Shown here one piece after another: positions 23,822 through 35,826 of a DNA stretch of 64,000 nucleotides. The notes under the pieces are model-generated. The model had not been told where the DNA came from and did not search any database. It worked only from the letters and a program-made list of their open reading frames with translations. Made by a program: the position numbers and the translations under genes. The stretch comes from Crotophaga sulcirostris (lineage: Eukaryota; Chordata; Aves; Cuculiformes; Crotophagidae), in assembly GCA_013397455.1 (NCBI GenBank), contig VYZB01000214.1, forward strand, positions 846,788 through 910,787. The letters are read 5' to 3'. The first letter of the stretch is position 1, and every line of letters starts with the position of its first letter.

Positions 23822-24856
23822 AACGAGCCATGCTCATTTGCAGATGAAGTTGGGATGTCCAAGGTGGTTTCCCTATTGCTGACAGTCTGGAGATGCCCTG
23901 ACTTATGTGATGCACTCAAGGCAGTGTTTCCTCAGCAGTGTCCCTGCATGCTTGGGCAAGAGGTGGGGAAGGATGGTTGTGAGCTCAGGTGGTGAGACAC
24001 CAGCCTGAAGGATCCTCCAGCACAGAGCATGGCCTGGGCACTCCAGCAAGGCTGTGGAGTGTCAGTGCCTGGTTTTGCAAAGACAAGCAAAGTAGGAGAC
24101 CCCATGCATGTACCATGGACAAAGAAAACAGGTCATCCTCCTGCCCAGCAGAAAGGAGTGTAGCTGTGCTGATGTCAGGGCAATGCACCCTCTTTGCACC
24201 AGGGCTGGATTTGTCCAGGTTTTTCTCAGGAAGAGGGATCCAAAATGCAAATATAAATAGATACTTTAAAAAGCCCTGGAATATATACACGCTCCAGCAG
24301 GAATGTGGGGAGCAGCTGCTGTTTTTCTCCTTGGCCCTCTGCTGAATGCACACAGGCACATTTTGTTGGTTGTAAATGTTTAGAGAAAATAGTTGCAATT
24401 AGGCTGTTTGAGGACCATGCTATAACAGCTATGCACTTGTATGAGAACCATGGCAGTGACGAGCTGCACATGACAGCCCAGGGTATCCATATCTTTATCC
24501 TGAAGCATGCTAGGCACAGCTCCTTTGCTCTAACATACTGCTATACAGTATAGCTTACAAAAAGCAAATAGAGAAAGTAATTGAAATTATTGCTTTTACC
24601 TCTAACGAGACTATTCCTAAGTTTCTTAAGAATTCAGTGATCCTCCCACAGAGCTCGTCCAGCATCAGGAGAAAAGTCTGCTGGCCCCACTGGCATCAGC
24701 CTTAGCCCTTATACTGATCCATGGTTGATTTTCTTTCACCAGATTTCTCTTAGTAGTTGGAAGAAAGCTGAGGTGGGATTAAAGCAAAGTCTCCGGGTCC
24801 AAGCATCCTTGGATGCTGCTACGAACTCCCTCTCCTCTTTCCCCATTCAAGAATTC
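23822..24856. other. unique non-coding stretch
   Basis: About 1 kb. A weakly AT-rich part lies at 24240-24300 (ATATAAATAGATAC, AATATATACACG). No repeat family or exon was recognised. Confidence 0.5.
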
Positions 24857-25398
24857 GGCACTGGTCAGGCCACACCTTGAGTCCTGTGTGCAGTTCTGGG
24901 CCCCTCTAAGAAGGATGTCAAGATCCTGGAGTGTGTGCAGAGGAGAGCAACGAAGATGGTGAAGGGTTTGGAGCACAAACCCTGTGAGGAGCGACTGAGG
25001 GAGCTGGGGCTGTTTAGCCTGGAGAAGAGGAGGCTCAGGGGAGACCTTATTGCTCTCTACAACTGCCTAAAAGGAGGTTGTAGTCAGGCAGGGGTTGGTC
25101 TCTTCTCTCAGGTTACCAGTGACAGAACTAGAGGACATGGACTCAAGCTTCGTCAGGAGAGGTTTAGGCTTGATATTAGGAAAAAGTTCTTCCCTGAAAG
25201 GGTGATTGGCCATTGGAATGCGTTGGCCAGGGAGGTGGTGGAGTCACTGTCACTGGAGGTGTTTAAGAGGAGATTGGCTGAGGCACTCAGTGCCAGGGTT
25301 TAGATGCTGGGTTGGTGTTGGTGTTGGGTTCTAGGTTGGACTCGACGATCTCAGAGGTCCTTTCCAACCTTGTAATACTGTGATACTGTGATACTGTA
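24857..25398 (+). mobile_element. CR1 LINE fragment, group B, 122-codon open ORF2 end
   Basis: It starts at GCACTGGTCAGGCCACACC and ends in three ATACTGTG-type units. From 24935 the frame is open to the natural stop, with [38 protein letters not shown] and [13 protein letters not shown]. One change, NALAREV for NALPREV, is visible. Confidence 0.97.
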
Positions 25399-25879
25399 AT
25401 TACCAGACAGCTCAGGATAATGTAGCAACTTAAGCCAGGGAGATAGGGAGGAGGGAAAGAAAGTCAATGGGCTGATCTCCATAAGGGTGATGGAGAAAGG
25501 CAGGCGCATCTTTACCCCTGTCTTCAACTCCCGTCTCCCCACATTGACTTGTGTACCTCACTAAGTCATCTAACACGCCTGAAGCTAGGTGAGATCATCC
25601 CATCCAATGAGCTGAGAGGCAGGTGAAGGTTAGAATTTTGGACAAATAGATAGGAAAAGAGAGAAGCAAGAGGAAAGAGGAAAAAAAAAAAGCCACCAAG
25701 AGCTGTTTCAGAGCCTGGTGGAAAACTTTCCTTTGCCCCCGAGCAGCTCTCTGTCCTCCCACACAGAGGAGTAGAAGGCACTCCAACCCTTTTGGCAAAG
25801 GGTCTCCACAAAGCGCTTTGCTCATCTCTCATCCCAGCCTGGGCTGGAGCTCTCCTCCAGCTGGGACAAAGTCAGGCAA

Positions 25880-26310
25880 GGCAGAAAACAACCGTGTCCT
25901 AATTGCAAGTGGCATCTCCTGCTGTGGGTGGTCTCCGGCATGATGATTGTCTGGGAGCCCTGCTGCACGGCGGGCAGCAGCGCGGAGGGGCGGCGTGTCC
26001 CTGCCCATGGCTTTCGTCCTGCTGCTGGGTAATAAGGGCTTTAATGCGGGCAGGGACGCACCGGGCTGTGCAGCAATCAGCCGGGAGCTGGCGGCCATGG
26101 TCATCATTAAAGGTCCACAACTGGCTCCTGGAGAACAAAACACCCGTCTCTCCCACCAGCCCTCCCAGTGCAGTTTTGGTGCTGGGCCAGGGCATTGCGA
26201 TTGTTGTTTTAATGGAGGCTGATTCAAAACAAGCTCTCAGACAGTAATGAGGTTTGTTCAGATTGCCTAGGACTCCATTTGTTCTCCTCTCAATTAACGA
26301 TTTCAGAGGA
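25880..26310. promoter_or_regulatory. candidate CpG-rich regulatory element
   Basis: About 15 CpG pairs fall between 25930 and 26100 (for example in CAGCGCGGAGGGGCGGCG). An AT-richer core follows with a SOX-type ATTGTT (26200-26205), TTTTAATGG, and CAATTAACGA at 26291. A CpG cluster beside motif-rich sequence without an exon suggests an enhancer or a non-coding transcript promoter. Confidence 0.3.
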
Positions 26311-26459
26311 AGAATGCAAATTATTTCCCAAATTGGGGGATGAGGAAGGGGTGGGGATGGAGATGGGGTTGGGAGAGGGTGACTGGTTCATCAAAGGGAA
26401 GGATGAACCTCCAGCTCTGTGCATCCAACCCAGATTTGCCTCTTGGACAGTAAAACAGG

Positions 26460-26590
26460 TTAATGTCGACAAATGAGTTCATAATTAATAACCTTTAACT
26501 GTGTGTCATTAGCGAGGAAGGTTACGGCAAATTCTCACCCCTCCACCCCACATTACAGCGCTGTTCATCGGTCATTAACTGTGATCACTG
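26460..26590. promoter_or_regulatory. candidate conserved non-coding element
   Basis: ATAATTAAT (26481-26489) is a homeodomain-type site. The 9-mer TTAACTGTG occurs twice, at 26495-26503 and 26575-26583, exactly 80 bases apart. GTCATTA also precedes or follows both. The block is short and may be part of the element just upstream. Confidence 0.25.
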
Positions 26591-27545
26591 AGTGCTGGTC
26601 CTTGGGTCATAGCTCTCTTGCAACCTCTGCATTGGCAAAGGGGGAGGCAGAAAGCTGCCCTGGCGGGGACTATTAGGTGACTTTTCATGGCACTGTGTTG
26701 CCGTGGATGTGTCATCAGAGAGCCTGACTTGTCCTGATAGAGAAGTGGGACACGGGAAAAAAATTTCTGTGGTTAAATAGGGTCTGCAATGCACCAAGGT
26801 TGAGTTTCTCCTGATGGCTTTCATCCTGAGCATCAATTTGTGCATTCCCACCACGGACACCTCCTCGCATCCGTGTGATGATTCACCCACTGTCCTCTGT
26901 GTACCATGTCTGGGCAACAGCATACGGCCACTTCTCACTCCTTCAGTGTTCCTGAGAGCCCAGGTTCTACTTACAGGTTTCCCATAAGTTAACCCATGCA
27001 AAGGCAGGCCCCACTGTCTGCTGGCCACACTTTGTTCTCATGTTCTGTAACATTTTACCTCTTTTATTGATAGCTTTGCTGTGACAAAACTTGTCCCCCT
27101 TTTCCTGTTTCCAATCAGTTCAGGTTCCTTCTCCCAGTCCCCCATCCACTCCCTGCTGACTGAGCCAAGAGACCTCAAGAAATCCATGGGACCTGGGGCA
27201 GGAGGCTGGATGCTCTGGCACGTCTGTCCTCACAGACAGAAACACTTCAGAGCTTTTACATTTAAGTGAAAGGCATTTTTGGGCCAAGACTGTCTGAGCA
27301 GAGAGATTGAGGATCACGGATTGAATTTGGGTCCCCAAATTTTCCTTTGCCCTGAACTGAGTGTGCAGGTTACAATAGCACACAAGGCTGTAGAGTGCAG
27401 GGCTGGGATGGCAGGGTAATGCCACGTGAAACTGGGAGATGAGTGGGGCCCAGAAAATAAAGTAGTATTGAAAAGAAAGAATAAGGAGCCCTGTTTGCTC
27501 TGGCTGAAAGATAAAGAAGTGTAAATGAATGTCAATTCGTTCAGT

Positions 27546-27822
27546 TCATAGAAACATAGAAAAATGGAATGGTTTGGGTTGGAAGGAACCTCAAAGCCCA
27601 TCTATGGTCAGGGACACCTCCCACTGGATCAGGGGGCTCAAACCCCCATCCAGCCTGGCCTTCAACTCCTCCAGGGATGGGGCAGCCACCACTGCTCTGG
27701 GCAACCTGGGCCAGGGCCTCCCCACCCTCACAGGAAAACATTTTTTCCCAAGATCTCATCTCAATCTCCCTTCCTTCAGCTCAAAACTGTTCCCCTTGTC
27801 CTATCTCTGCAGTGCCTGATAA
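27546..27822 (-). mobile_element. CR1 LINE fragment, group A
   Basis: It opens with TCATAGAAACATAGAAAAATGG and reads to CTATCTCTGCAGTGCCTGAT. A ~25-base deletion removes the segment usually holding CCCCTGCCATGGGC: here CCCATCTATGG joins TCAGGGACACCTCCC. Confidence 0.95.
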
Positions 27823-28760
27823 CGAGTTCTTAAAACTAATCCTTTTTGAAAGAAAAATAACAGCTTTGGATTTTTTAAGTCTGTGCTCCATTCTTTCCTT
27901 CAGAAACATTCTCTGCACTCTGCACTCTGTGCTTGATGGTCAGCTGCTAATTGGGCAAATGCTTTTTAGTTTTTTCCCCAAAAATGAAAGCTCAGTTCTC
28001 CTGGATAATTTAACTTCTTATAAAATATTAAGAATTGAGACCTAATGGAAAAAAAAAACCCTAAAATAAATATTTTATGGCTCTGAAAATCTCCCCAACT
28101 CCAGCATGGAAAGCTTATAAGATACCACTGTGTTTCTTTAGGGGGGGAAAGAAAAAAAAAAAAAGAAGAAAGAAAGTTTACTGCTTGGAAAAACCTATAA
28201 CTAATTTATTTATGCCCCTGGTTGCCAGAGGCAACAGATTGTGATGAGGAAAGGGTGTAAGTGTTTTTGGCAGTTGTTAGGAGAAAAGTAGAAAAAACAA
28301 ACTTTGTCTCCTTAAAAATCTCCAATGCTGATCTGTGTTTACTGACCCTTTTGGCTTCCCAAGCCACTTCTGAAAATCCAGATCCTGTTAAAACCCAGCC
28401 TGCATCAATAAGATGCTTCAAGGGGCTCAAGCTCTTTGTAGGAGAAAGCTGAGCATGGTCACGGGCCAGTAGAGGAGCTGCGTGCACGGGGCAGAGCATC
28501 AGTGGAAAATCACTGAGTTACCTGCTGGTGACATCTGTGTGTCCCTACTGGGGACAGGGAGTGAAGGGCACAGCCACTGCCCTGAGCTCCCCAGTGAAAT
28601 GTCTACAGCTCAGTGGCGAATCCTCCCATGTGCTTTTGAACATAAAGATTTAAGGATGTTTTCCTGCTTGAACGGGTTAGGGCTTCCATGGGTTTACCAC
28701 CAGATTTAAAAAATGTGGAAAATGCAGTCTTTGTGGAAAATCCTCTTCCTGCACTACTTC
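27823..28760. other. unique stretch with A-rich and purine tracts
   Basis: About 940 bases, AT-rich at first, with an A-run at 28049-28058 and the homopurine tract at 28141-28176. No gene or transposon was recognised. Confidence 0.5.
28141..28176. repeat. 36-base homopurine tract
   Basis: Seven G are followed by A-rich purines, including a 13-A run, without a pyrimidine until TTTA. It is a simple low-complexity tract and could form an unusual DNA structure. It is not adjacent to a repeat end, so it is not a retroposon tail. Confidence 0.8.
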
Positions 28761-29263
28761 TTTCAGTTCTCGAGTCCTCAATACAGAAAGGACATTGTTC
28801 TGTTGGAGGTAGTCCAGAGGAGGCCATGGAGATGATCCAAGGGCTGGAGCACCTCCTGTACGAGGACAGGCTGAGAGAGTTGGGGTTGTTCAGCCTGGAG
28901 AAGAGAAGGCTTCAGGGAGACCTTAGAGCAGCCTCCAGTACTGAAAGGGGCTGCAGGAAAGCTGGGGAGGGGCTCTTGGTCAGGGAGTGCAGGGACAGGA
29001 TAAGGGGGAAGGGTTTTCAGTTGAAAGAGGGGAGATTGAGATGAGATCTTGGTAAGAAATGTTTTGCTGTGAGGGTGGGGAGGCCCTGGCCCAGGTTTCC
29101 CAGAGCAGTGGTGGCTGCCCCATCCCTGGAGGCGTTCAAGGCCAGGCTGGATGAGGCTTTGGATCACCCTGATCCAGTGGGAGGTGTCCCTGCCCATGGC
29201 AGGGGGTTGGAAGTGGGTGGGCTTTGAGGACCCTTACAACCCAAACCATTCCGTGATTCTATG
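28761..29263 (+). mobile_element. CR1 LINE fragment, group A, ~500 bp
   Basis: It starts at TTCAGTTCTCGAGTCCTC, the same CR1 position as the copy at 22410. It runs through GGAGCACCTCCTGTACGAGG and GGAGAAGAGAAGGC to CATTCCGTGATTCTATGG. The plus frame reads [20 protein letters not shown] before decaying. Confidence 0.97.
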
Positions 29264-30378
29264 GTTCATGAAAATATTTGCAGATCTGGACTTAAAATCT
29301 GTTTGACATCTCTGTAACCCTTCCTAAATACAGTCACCAAAGGCTGGGATAAATAATGTAAAGTGAGACCAGGAACAGGAATAGTGCCAGTAAGAACCAC
29401 AGACACCAAACACTGCCGCATCCAGATAGACATTTCCCTGGTCCTGGTTACTGGCTTGGCAAGGGGAGCTGGTCCAGGAGGTGAAAGGTCAATAAAAGTT
29501 TAAGAAGTGCTGTAATGAAGATGAGCCCATTTTTCTTTCTATCTCATCAGTGTGGTTCTCTACATGGATGCATGCGAACCCGTGTCCTAGGAGGGTGACT
29601 TTAACTATACGGGGAACATGGGCTGTGATGGATCATCCTACACCAGGGTGGCCTCTTCATTGGTCCCTAATCACATCTCCATGGTGTGGTAGCTGACAGA
29701 TGGCAGTGAGGAAACCCCTGGAGATAGAGAGTGAAGGATATTCCTATTATCTGCAGGCATGTTCAGGAGAAAGGATTTCTTCTTTTTTTTTTAATTATTA
29801 TTTTGAGTCTCTACCCAGAGAGGGTTGGTTATAAAGGGGAAACTGTTCGGCTCATTATCCTTTAATTACTGAAGTGAATGATTTGGGTAAAATGGAGGAA
29901 ACTGAAAACATGGAGATTGTATTCCAGTCCATTAGGCAACCTTAGATTTCCTACAGCAGGATCTTTAAAACTGCCAGGAATACTTTTTAATTTATTCTGT
30001 CATCTGTGGACAGAGAGCACTGCGTCATTAGGGAAAGGACTTTTCAAAACCTCGACATTTTATCCCCCTGTTTTGCTCTTCGTAGCAATAATTTCCCCGT
30101 GCCTCCAATCCCTGGTTTCTCTTTTAGTTGGGCTTTTAATTTTTAAAAAATGATCAGTCTGGCATTTGAAAGGGCTGCCTGACTGCCTACTCCACCAGTG
30201 ATCATACTTCACCTCTCCAGAAAAGGAAAACACTAAAAACCAAGAAGGATACAGGGAAAGAAAAAGTTTTACTGTGGTTAGAAAATACTAAATGAAAAAA
30301 ATATTATGAGAAAAACAAAAATGTTTTCAATAAAAATAAATAGATACTATGAAAACAACCTGGATGAGGGATGCCCTT
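29264..30378. other. unique non-coding stretch
   Basis: About 1.1 kb. A T-run lies near 29784-29793. The block at 29820-30180 is AT-rich with homeodomain-type cores and is listed separately. No exon was recognised. Confidence 0.5.
29820..30180. promoter_or_regulatory. candidate conserved non-coding element
   Basis: TTTAATTACT (29861-29870), TTTTTAATTTATTC near 29988, GCGTCATTAGGG near 30023, AGCAATAATTTCC near 30086 and TTTTAATTTTTAAA near 30134 give a dense set of TAAT cores in 360 bases. A 91-codon plus frame here is hydrophobic and unrecognised, and I treat it as chance. Confidence 0.23.
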
Positions 30379-30919
30379 GATTGTCCCCCTGTACTCAGCG
30401 CAGGTGAGGCCACATCTGGAATCCTGGGCTCAGTTTTGGGTCTCTTACTACAAGAAAGACCTTGAGGGGCTGAAGTGTGTCTGGAAAAGGGAACAGAGTA
30501 GGGGAAGGGTCTGGAGAACGGAGGTTGTAGGAGCAGCTGAGGGAGGTGGGGCTGTTTAGTCTGGAGAAGAGGAGGCTGAGGGGAAACCTCATCACTCTCT
30601 CCACAAACCTAAAAGGATATTTTTTGAGAGGGATGTTGGTCTCTTCGCCCAACTAACAAGTGATAGGATGAGAGGAAATGGCCTCAAGTTGCACCAGGGG
30701 ACGTTTAGGGTGGATATTAGGAAAAATTTCTTTATTGAAAGAGTGATGAAGCATTGGCGGAGGCTGCCCAGGGCAGTGGTGGAGTCTCCATCCCTGGAGG
30801 GTTTCAAAAAGTGTGTAGATGTGGCACTTGGGTATATGGTTTAGTAAGCACAGTGATGTTGGGCTGATGGTTGTACTGGATGAGCTTGGAGGTCTTTTTG
30901 AACCTTCATGATTCCATGA
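30379..30919 (+). mobile_element. CR1 LINE fragment, group C, ~540 bp
   Basis: It begins near TTGTCCCCCTGTACTCAGC. The first frame reads VPLYSAQVRPHLESWAQFW, then shifts. AGAGGAAATGGCCTCAAG and TGTAGATGTGGCACTTGG are the group C signature. The tail is degenerate (TTCATGATTCCATGA). It is the same subfamily as 3583-3872 but less truncated. Confidence 0.96.
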
Positions 30920-31217
30920 AGGATATGAATTCTCCACAATCAGGAAGCATTCTGCAACGTTAGACGTGTACCTATTTCTATAGCCCCACTTTTTTATCAT
31001 GCAAAAATGGTCCAGGATAGTTCTGGGAGTGCCCTTTCCCTGCTGATTTGGGTGGGTGGAAGCTGGGCAGATGCAGAGCCACGTCCCTTGCTGTTGATGG
31101 CACCTCACAGCCCTTCCTGGGGCCTCATTGCTGCCAGGGCAAGAGTAGGACCCACACCTCCTTGCTGCTGCCCACTTCGAAACAGCACTGATAAACTTTA
31201 TAATGAGGTTACAATTG

Positions 31218-31480
31218 TAGAATATCCTGGGTTGGAAGGAACCCACCAGGATCATGGAGTCCAACTGTTGGCCCTGCACAGGACAACCCCAACATTCACA
31301 CCGTGGGGCTGAGGGCGTTGGCCAAATGCTGCTGGAATATTGTCAGGCTGTGACTGCTTCCCTGGGGAGCTGTTCCAGTGCTCCAGTGCTGGGGGAAGAA
31401 CCTTTTCCTAATGTTCAACCTAACCCTCCCCTGGCACATCTTCCTGCCATTCCCTTGGGTCCTGTCAGTGGTCACCAGAG
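31218..31480 (-). mobile_element. CR1 LINE fragment, group D
   Basis: It reads GTAGAATATCCTGGGTTGG, GAGTCCAACTGTTGGCCC, CAGGACAACCCCAACATTC and GAACCTTTTCCTAATGTTC. The same signature appears in opposite orientation at 61940-62467. The tail has lost its 8-mer repeats. The minus frame keeps part of the ORF2 end. Confidence 0.93.
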
Positions 31481-33025
31481 GTTTTCTAAAAAGTTTTTCA
31501 GTGAAAGAGAAGAGTTCCAGCTCAGAAGGTCCAACTTCACAACTCCTCTGCCATCTGCAGAAACCCCAGTAATGCTGCTGAGTTTTCCTTCCCGCAGCGC
31601 AGAGGCACCAGCAGGTCACTGATCTCCTACAGCGTCTCCTGCCATGGAGTCACCTCCCATTCCTGTCTTCTGGACCCAACACCATGCCCCTCCTCGGCTG
31701 CTCTCAGCAGCTGGTCCTTCCTGCTCCTTGCACTGCTCTGCTGACCTCCAGCCTCCAATTGGTCTCTGTCTGTTTTGAAAGTACCAGATTGAAAGTGGGT
31801 TACAGGGGTTTGAACAAGACCTCAAACATGCAAAGAAAGCAAAAAAAAAAAAAAATTATCCTCATGCATTCCTGAATGAGCTTTGACTGAGAATCGGCAC
31901 TATATTGTAACACTGGTCTATGTTTAGCTTGTGATCCACTTTTACACCATTCTGTTCTTCGCTCAGTTAATTTTGATGTGGTACTCACACATTTGTATTC
32001 TTTTTAAATGTACCATTTTACAGGTTTTTTCTGGATGTTACATTGCTAGATTCCTAATCAGGTACTTGGCTTGTTAAGATTGGTTTTGCTCTGATAAGGT
32101 GTTTTCAACCAAGTGTATATCCAAATTACATCTTTCAAACAGTGATTTCCTCCAGACAGCACTGCCCTAAGTTATGAGAGCATCAATGCAAACACTGTCA
32201 AAAGCCTCAAAGCCATCGTATCTATCACTTGGCTCTCATTCCAAAGGAGGCAATGAAGTTAATTTGACATGTCAGCATACATTTAGGTAAAACTGAGGGA
32301 TATTTTTAGCACGGGAGATTTGTTGTTGGGTTGTTCTGGTGGTTTTTAGCACACTCTTTAAGCAGAACTACTCCACAAGTCTCCAAAAGTTGGGCTAACT
32401 CAACAGACTGTTGACACACCAATGACATTGTCTGATGAAGATAAGATCTAAATACATCTTAAATAAAGAGAGAAGTTGTTGGTAAAACTCAGCTGGCTTC
32501 AGAGTCTGCCAAACTCAAACATCAAAAAGCTTTTGACAAATCTCTTCTGCTCTCCCTCTATAGTTTACCTCACTCCTTCCCATTTATCTCCAAATCCAAA
32601 CAGCTCAATACTGATCTCATGTGAAAGCTAACAGGGAGTTTACACTTTTTTCTCAGGAACTGACATTCATCAATCATGTTGCTGGTTTTCAGACACTCAC
32701 TTTGCTAAGTGGCTTCAATAACAAAGTGGAGTCATGGACATAACATTTCTACAGTTGTTGTAACCTCAACCTGTGCATTGCTGATATTTGCTCTTAGTTC
32801 CCTCTTTCTCCTCTTTATCCAAAATGTCAGATCCTTCTTATTTCTGTTCATTACATCTTACATCATCATTCTCAGCTTGCGTTTCTGAATTTTTTTTTTC
32901 ATATGTGTCGTCTGAATCAAATTCAGTTTGCAGCAAGTTGTTTTATGTATTTGGAAGCCTATGAAAGGTTTCTGAAAGCCAGACTTGTCCCTTGTTCACT
33001 GTATAACTGACGGATTAAACATAAG
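31481..33025. other. AT-rich unique stretch
   Basis: About 1.5 kb. A 15-A run lies at 31841-31855 and a perfect palindrome TGACATGTCA at 32265-32274. No long frame and no repeat family was recognised; the sequence is AT-rich and looks like gene-desert DNA. Confidence 0.55.
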
Positions 33026-33837
33026 AGACCTTGACAAGCTGGAGGATTGGGCTTGTGAAAATTTCAAAAGGTTCAACAAGGCAAAGTGCAAGGTTCTGCA
33101 CCTGGGTGGGGGCAACCCTGAGTACCAATACAGGCTGAGGGATGGAGAGATTGAGAGCAGCCCTGTGGAGAAGGACCTGGGGGTTCTGGGGAATGAGAAG
33201 CTCCACATGAGCTGGCAAAGTGTGCTCGCAGCCCGGAAACCCCCCGTGTCCTGGGCTGCATCCAGAGCTGTGGGACCAGAGGGGAGGGAGGGGATTCTGC
33301 CCCTCTGCTCCGCTCTGGGGAGACCCCACCTGGAGCCCTGTGTCCAGTTCTGCAGTCCTCAGCTCAGGAAGGACATGGACTTGTAGGAGTGGGTCCAGAG
33401 GAGGCCACAAAAATGGTCAAAGATTTGGAACACCTTTCCTATGAAGAAAGGCTGAGAGTTGACATTGTTCAGCTTGAAGGTCTCTAAGGAGACCTTATTG
33501 CCACATTACAATACTTAAAGGGGGCTGATAAGAGAGGCGGGAAAAACATTTTATTAGGGCCTGTAAGAATAGGACAAGGGGTAATGGTTTTAAAGTAAAA
33601 GAGGAGAAGTTTAGACCTGATACTAGGAAGAACATTTTTATGCTGAGAGTGGTGAAACACGGGCAAAGGTTGCCCACAGAGGCAATAGATGCCCCTCCCT
33701 GGAAACGTTCATGCTCAGGTTGGATGGGGCTCTGAGCAATCTGATCTGGTTGAAGATGTCCCTGGTCACTGCAGGGGGGCTGGACTGGATGAACTTCATG
33801 GTTCCTTCCAACCCAAACCGTTCTATGATTCTATAAA
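33026..33837 (+). mobile_element. longest CR1 LINE fragment in the window, group A, with ORF2 remnant
   Basis: About 810 bases. The 5' part is coding in appearance: [19 protein letters not shown], then [20 protein letters not shown] and [20 protein letters not shown], from the CR1 reverse-transcriptase ORF. A frame change near 33230 gives [15 protein letters not shown]. The frame then recovers as [15 protein letters not shown] and stops at a TAG (33384-33386). The 3' half ends at CGTTCTATGATTCTAT. It is a dead 5'-truncated copy. Confidence 0.97.
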
Positions 33838-34344
33838 GATACGAAAAATAAAAACATATTCTTAACAACTTAACAACACTTTAGAGTGTTGTCTCTCAAT
33901 AATTACTTCCAATTAATATTTTTGCCTGAGACAACTGAGGTGCATACGGCTTTGGAGCTGACTCTACCACCACGTGGGAGAAATTTCCCTCCATCCAGGT
34001 TGTTTCTTTGCAAAGACACAATGCAGTGTGCGTGGAATTTTCTTTCTATCAATAGTATATCACATGTTTTGACCTTAACAAGTAATTTTAAAAAGTAAAT
34101 GCTTAAAAACATAAGATGGACCGACTCCAAAAGTTGTGAAAGGACCCTTAGTTCTCCTTGTGCCAGCAAACTGCCGTAAAAACATACACAGGGTTGAGAC
34201 AAAGTTGACAATTTTTCCTAACAAGTAAAGAAAACAGACTGTACGCAAAGTCAGCACTGAGAAACGCAGAAGTTTCATAAAGGATTTGGATTTAATCCAC
34301 AGCTGGTAATTTAAAAATAAAATATTTTAAACCCACTTCTCTCA
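33838..34344. other. unique non-coding stretch
   Basis: About 500 AT-rich bases between two CR1 copies. Nothing recognisable. Confidence 0.5.
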
Positions 34345-34862
34345 TAATCATAGAATCACAGAATGGTTTGGGCTGAAAGGAACCTTAAAGCCCACCCGGT
34401 TCCAGCCCCTGCCACGGGCAGGGACACCTCCCACTGGATCAGGGGGCTCCAAGCCCCATCCAACCTGGCCTGGAACACCTCCAGGGATGGGGCAGCCACC
34501 ACTGCTCTGGGAAACCTGGGCCAGGGCCTCCCCACCCTCACAGCAAAACATTTCTTCACAAGATCTCATCTCAATCTCCCCTCTTCCAGCTTTAAACCAT
34601 TCCTCTCATCCTGTCCCTGCACTCCCTGATCAAGAGCCCCTCCCCAGCTTTCCTGGAGCCTCTTTCAGTACTGGGAGGCTGCTCTAAGGTCTCCCCAGAG
34701 CCTTCTCCTCTCCAGGTTGAAGAACCCCAACTCTCTCAGCCTGTCCTTGTACAGGAGGTGCTCCAGCCCCCTGATCTTCTCCATAGCCTCCTCTGGACTC
34801 CTTCCAACAGCTCCATGTCCTTCCTGTGCTGAGGACTCCAGAACTGAATGCAGGACTCAGAG
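34345..34862 (-). mobile_element. CR1 LINE fragment, group A, ~520 bp
   Basis: It opens with AATCATAGAATCACAGAATGG and extends through GGAGGTGCTCCAGCCCCC to CCAGAACTGAATGCAGGACTC. It is the best continuous minus-strand example of group A here and a useful reference for judging deletions in the other copies. Confidence 0.97.
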
Positions 34863-35688
34863 GAAGGTACAGACTTTGAAAACTGTTTTTTACACAGCTA
34901 TGTTAGGATGATAATAGCTTCACAACTATTTTCCCTGACGACAAACTGCCAGGGGTTCCCAAAAATACCTGTTGAAATGCTGCAGACTCCCAGTTTGGGT
35001 GCAGAAGACTAATGGAAGCATTTGACCTTCTGTTAGAAAGAAGTGAGGGAGGCTTCTTGAGAACCTTTCAAACAATGTCAGTCTGTCAATTTTCGGACTC
35101 TTTAATTCTTTCCAGCTGTAAATCAATCATCTTATTAACTCTTCTCTAATGTCTCCCACTAAGTTATCTGAGGCTGGCAGCTTGACAAGCTGTTTCTGCA
35201 ATGCCAGGAGAATAAAGTTTCTCTTGTGCACTGCTGTGATGTCATGAGCACTCACTCCTGGTTTCACTGATCCTCTTTCACAAAAGCCTCCTTCTTCGCT
35301 CATAGCAATTATTCAGCTATTAAAGCACATTACGTTAGGTTTCTTATTTTAAGAGTGATATCACTTCTTGCTTTAAAGTCCAGCCGATGGAGCAATTTGC
35401 ACTAACTTCCCCTGACACCGTGTTGGTGCTCGAGTCTCCAGGTTATGTTCCTGCCTGCATAAAGCTGCTATTGATGGGATCTGCACGTGGAGGAGGCAGA
35501 GGGGCCACGACTGATTTAAACATATAAGTATGCAATACGATGTACTCACTCCTGTGAAACAACATTACCAGAGCCACTACTGAGCCCTGGTTACAAACCT
35601 GTAAATCTTTCTTCCATGCCTCTTCACTTTGGCTTCTTAAGAGGATGAAGCTCGTGAGCTCAAGCTGTGTGTGGGCTCATGCATGTGT
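34863..35688. other. unique stretch, AT-rich and regulatory-looking in part
   Basis: About 830 bases. The part at 35300-35530 holds CAATTATTCAGCTATTAAAG, ATTACGTTAGG and GAGTGATATCACTTC, where GTGATATCAC is a perfect palindrome. This could be a conserved element, but the evidence is thin. No exon was recognised. Confidence 0.4.
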
Positions 35689-35826
35689 ATAGAATCATGG
35701 AACTATAGAATTGTGTGGGTTGGAAGGGACTGTGAGGGTTGCCTAGTCCAACCCCACTGCAGTGAGCAGGGACATCTTCAACTAGATCAGGTTGCTCAGA
35801 GCCCCATCCAGCCTGACCTTGAATGT
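35689..35826 (-). mobile_element. short diverged CR1 fragment
   Basis: TATAGAATCATGGAACTATAG, GGTTGGAAGGGACTGTGAGG, TAGTCCAACCCCACTGC and CATCCAGCCTGACCTTGAATG are recognisable CR1 3' end. About 138 bases remain before homology stops. It diverges more than typical group A. Confidence 0.9.

Larger units (their letters stand above)
25399..27545. other. 2.1-kb unique stretch with regulatory-looking blocks
   Basis: No coding exon was recognised; a 147-codon minus frame at 26585-27028 has no family features. An A-run lies near 25680-25691. Two blocks (25880-26310 and 26460-26590) are CpG-rich or homeodomain-site rich and listed separately. Confidence 0.5.
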
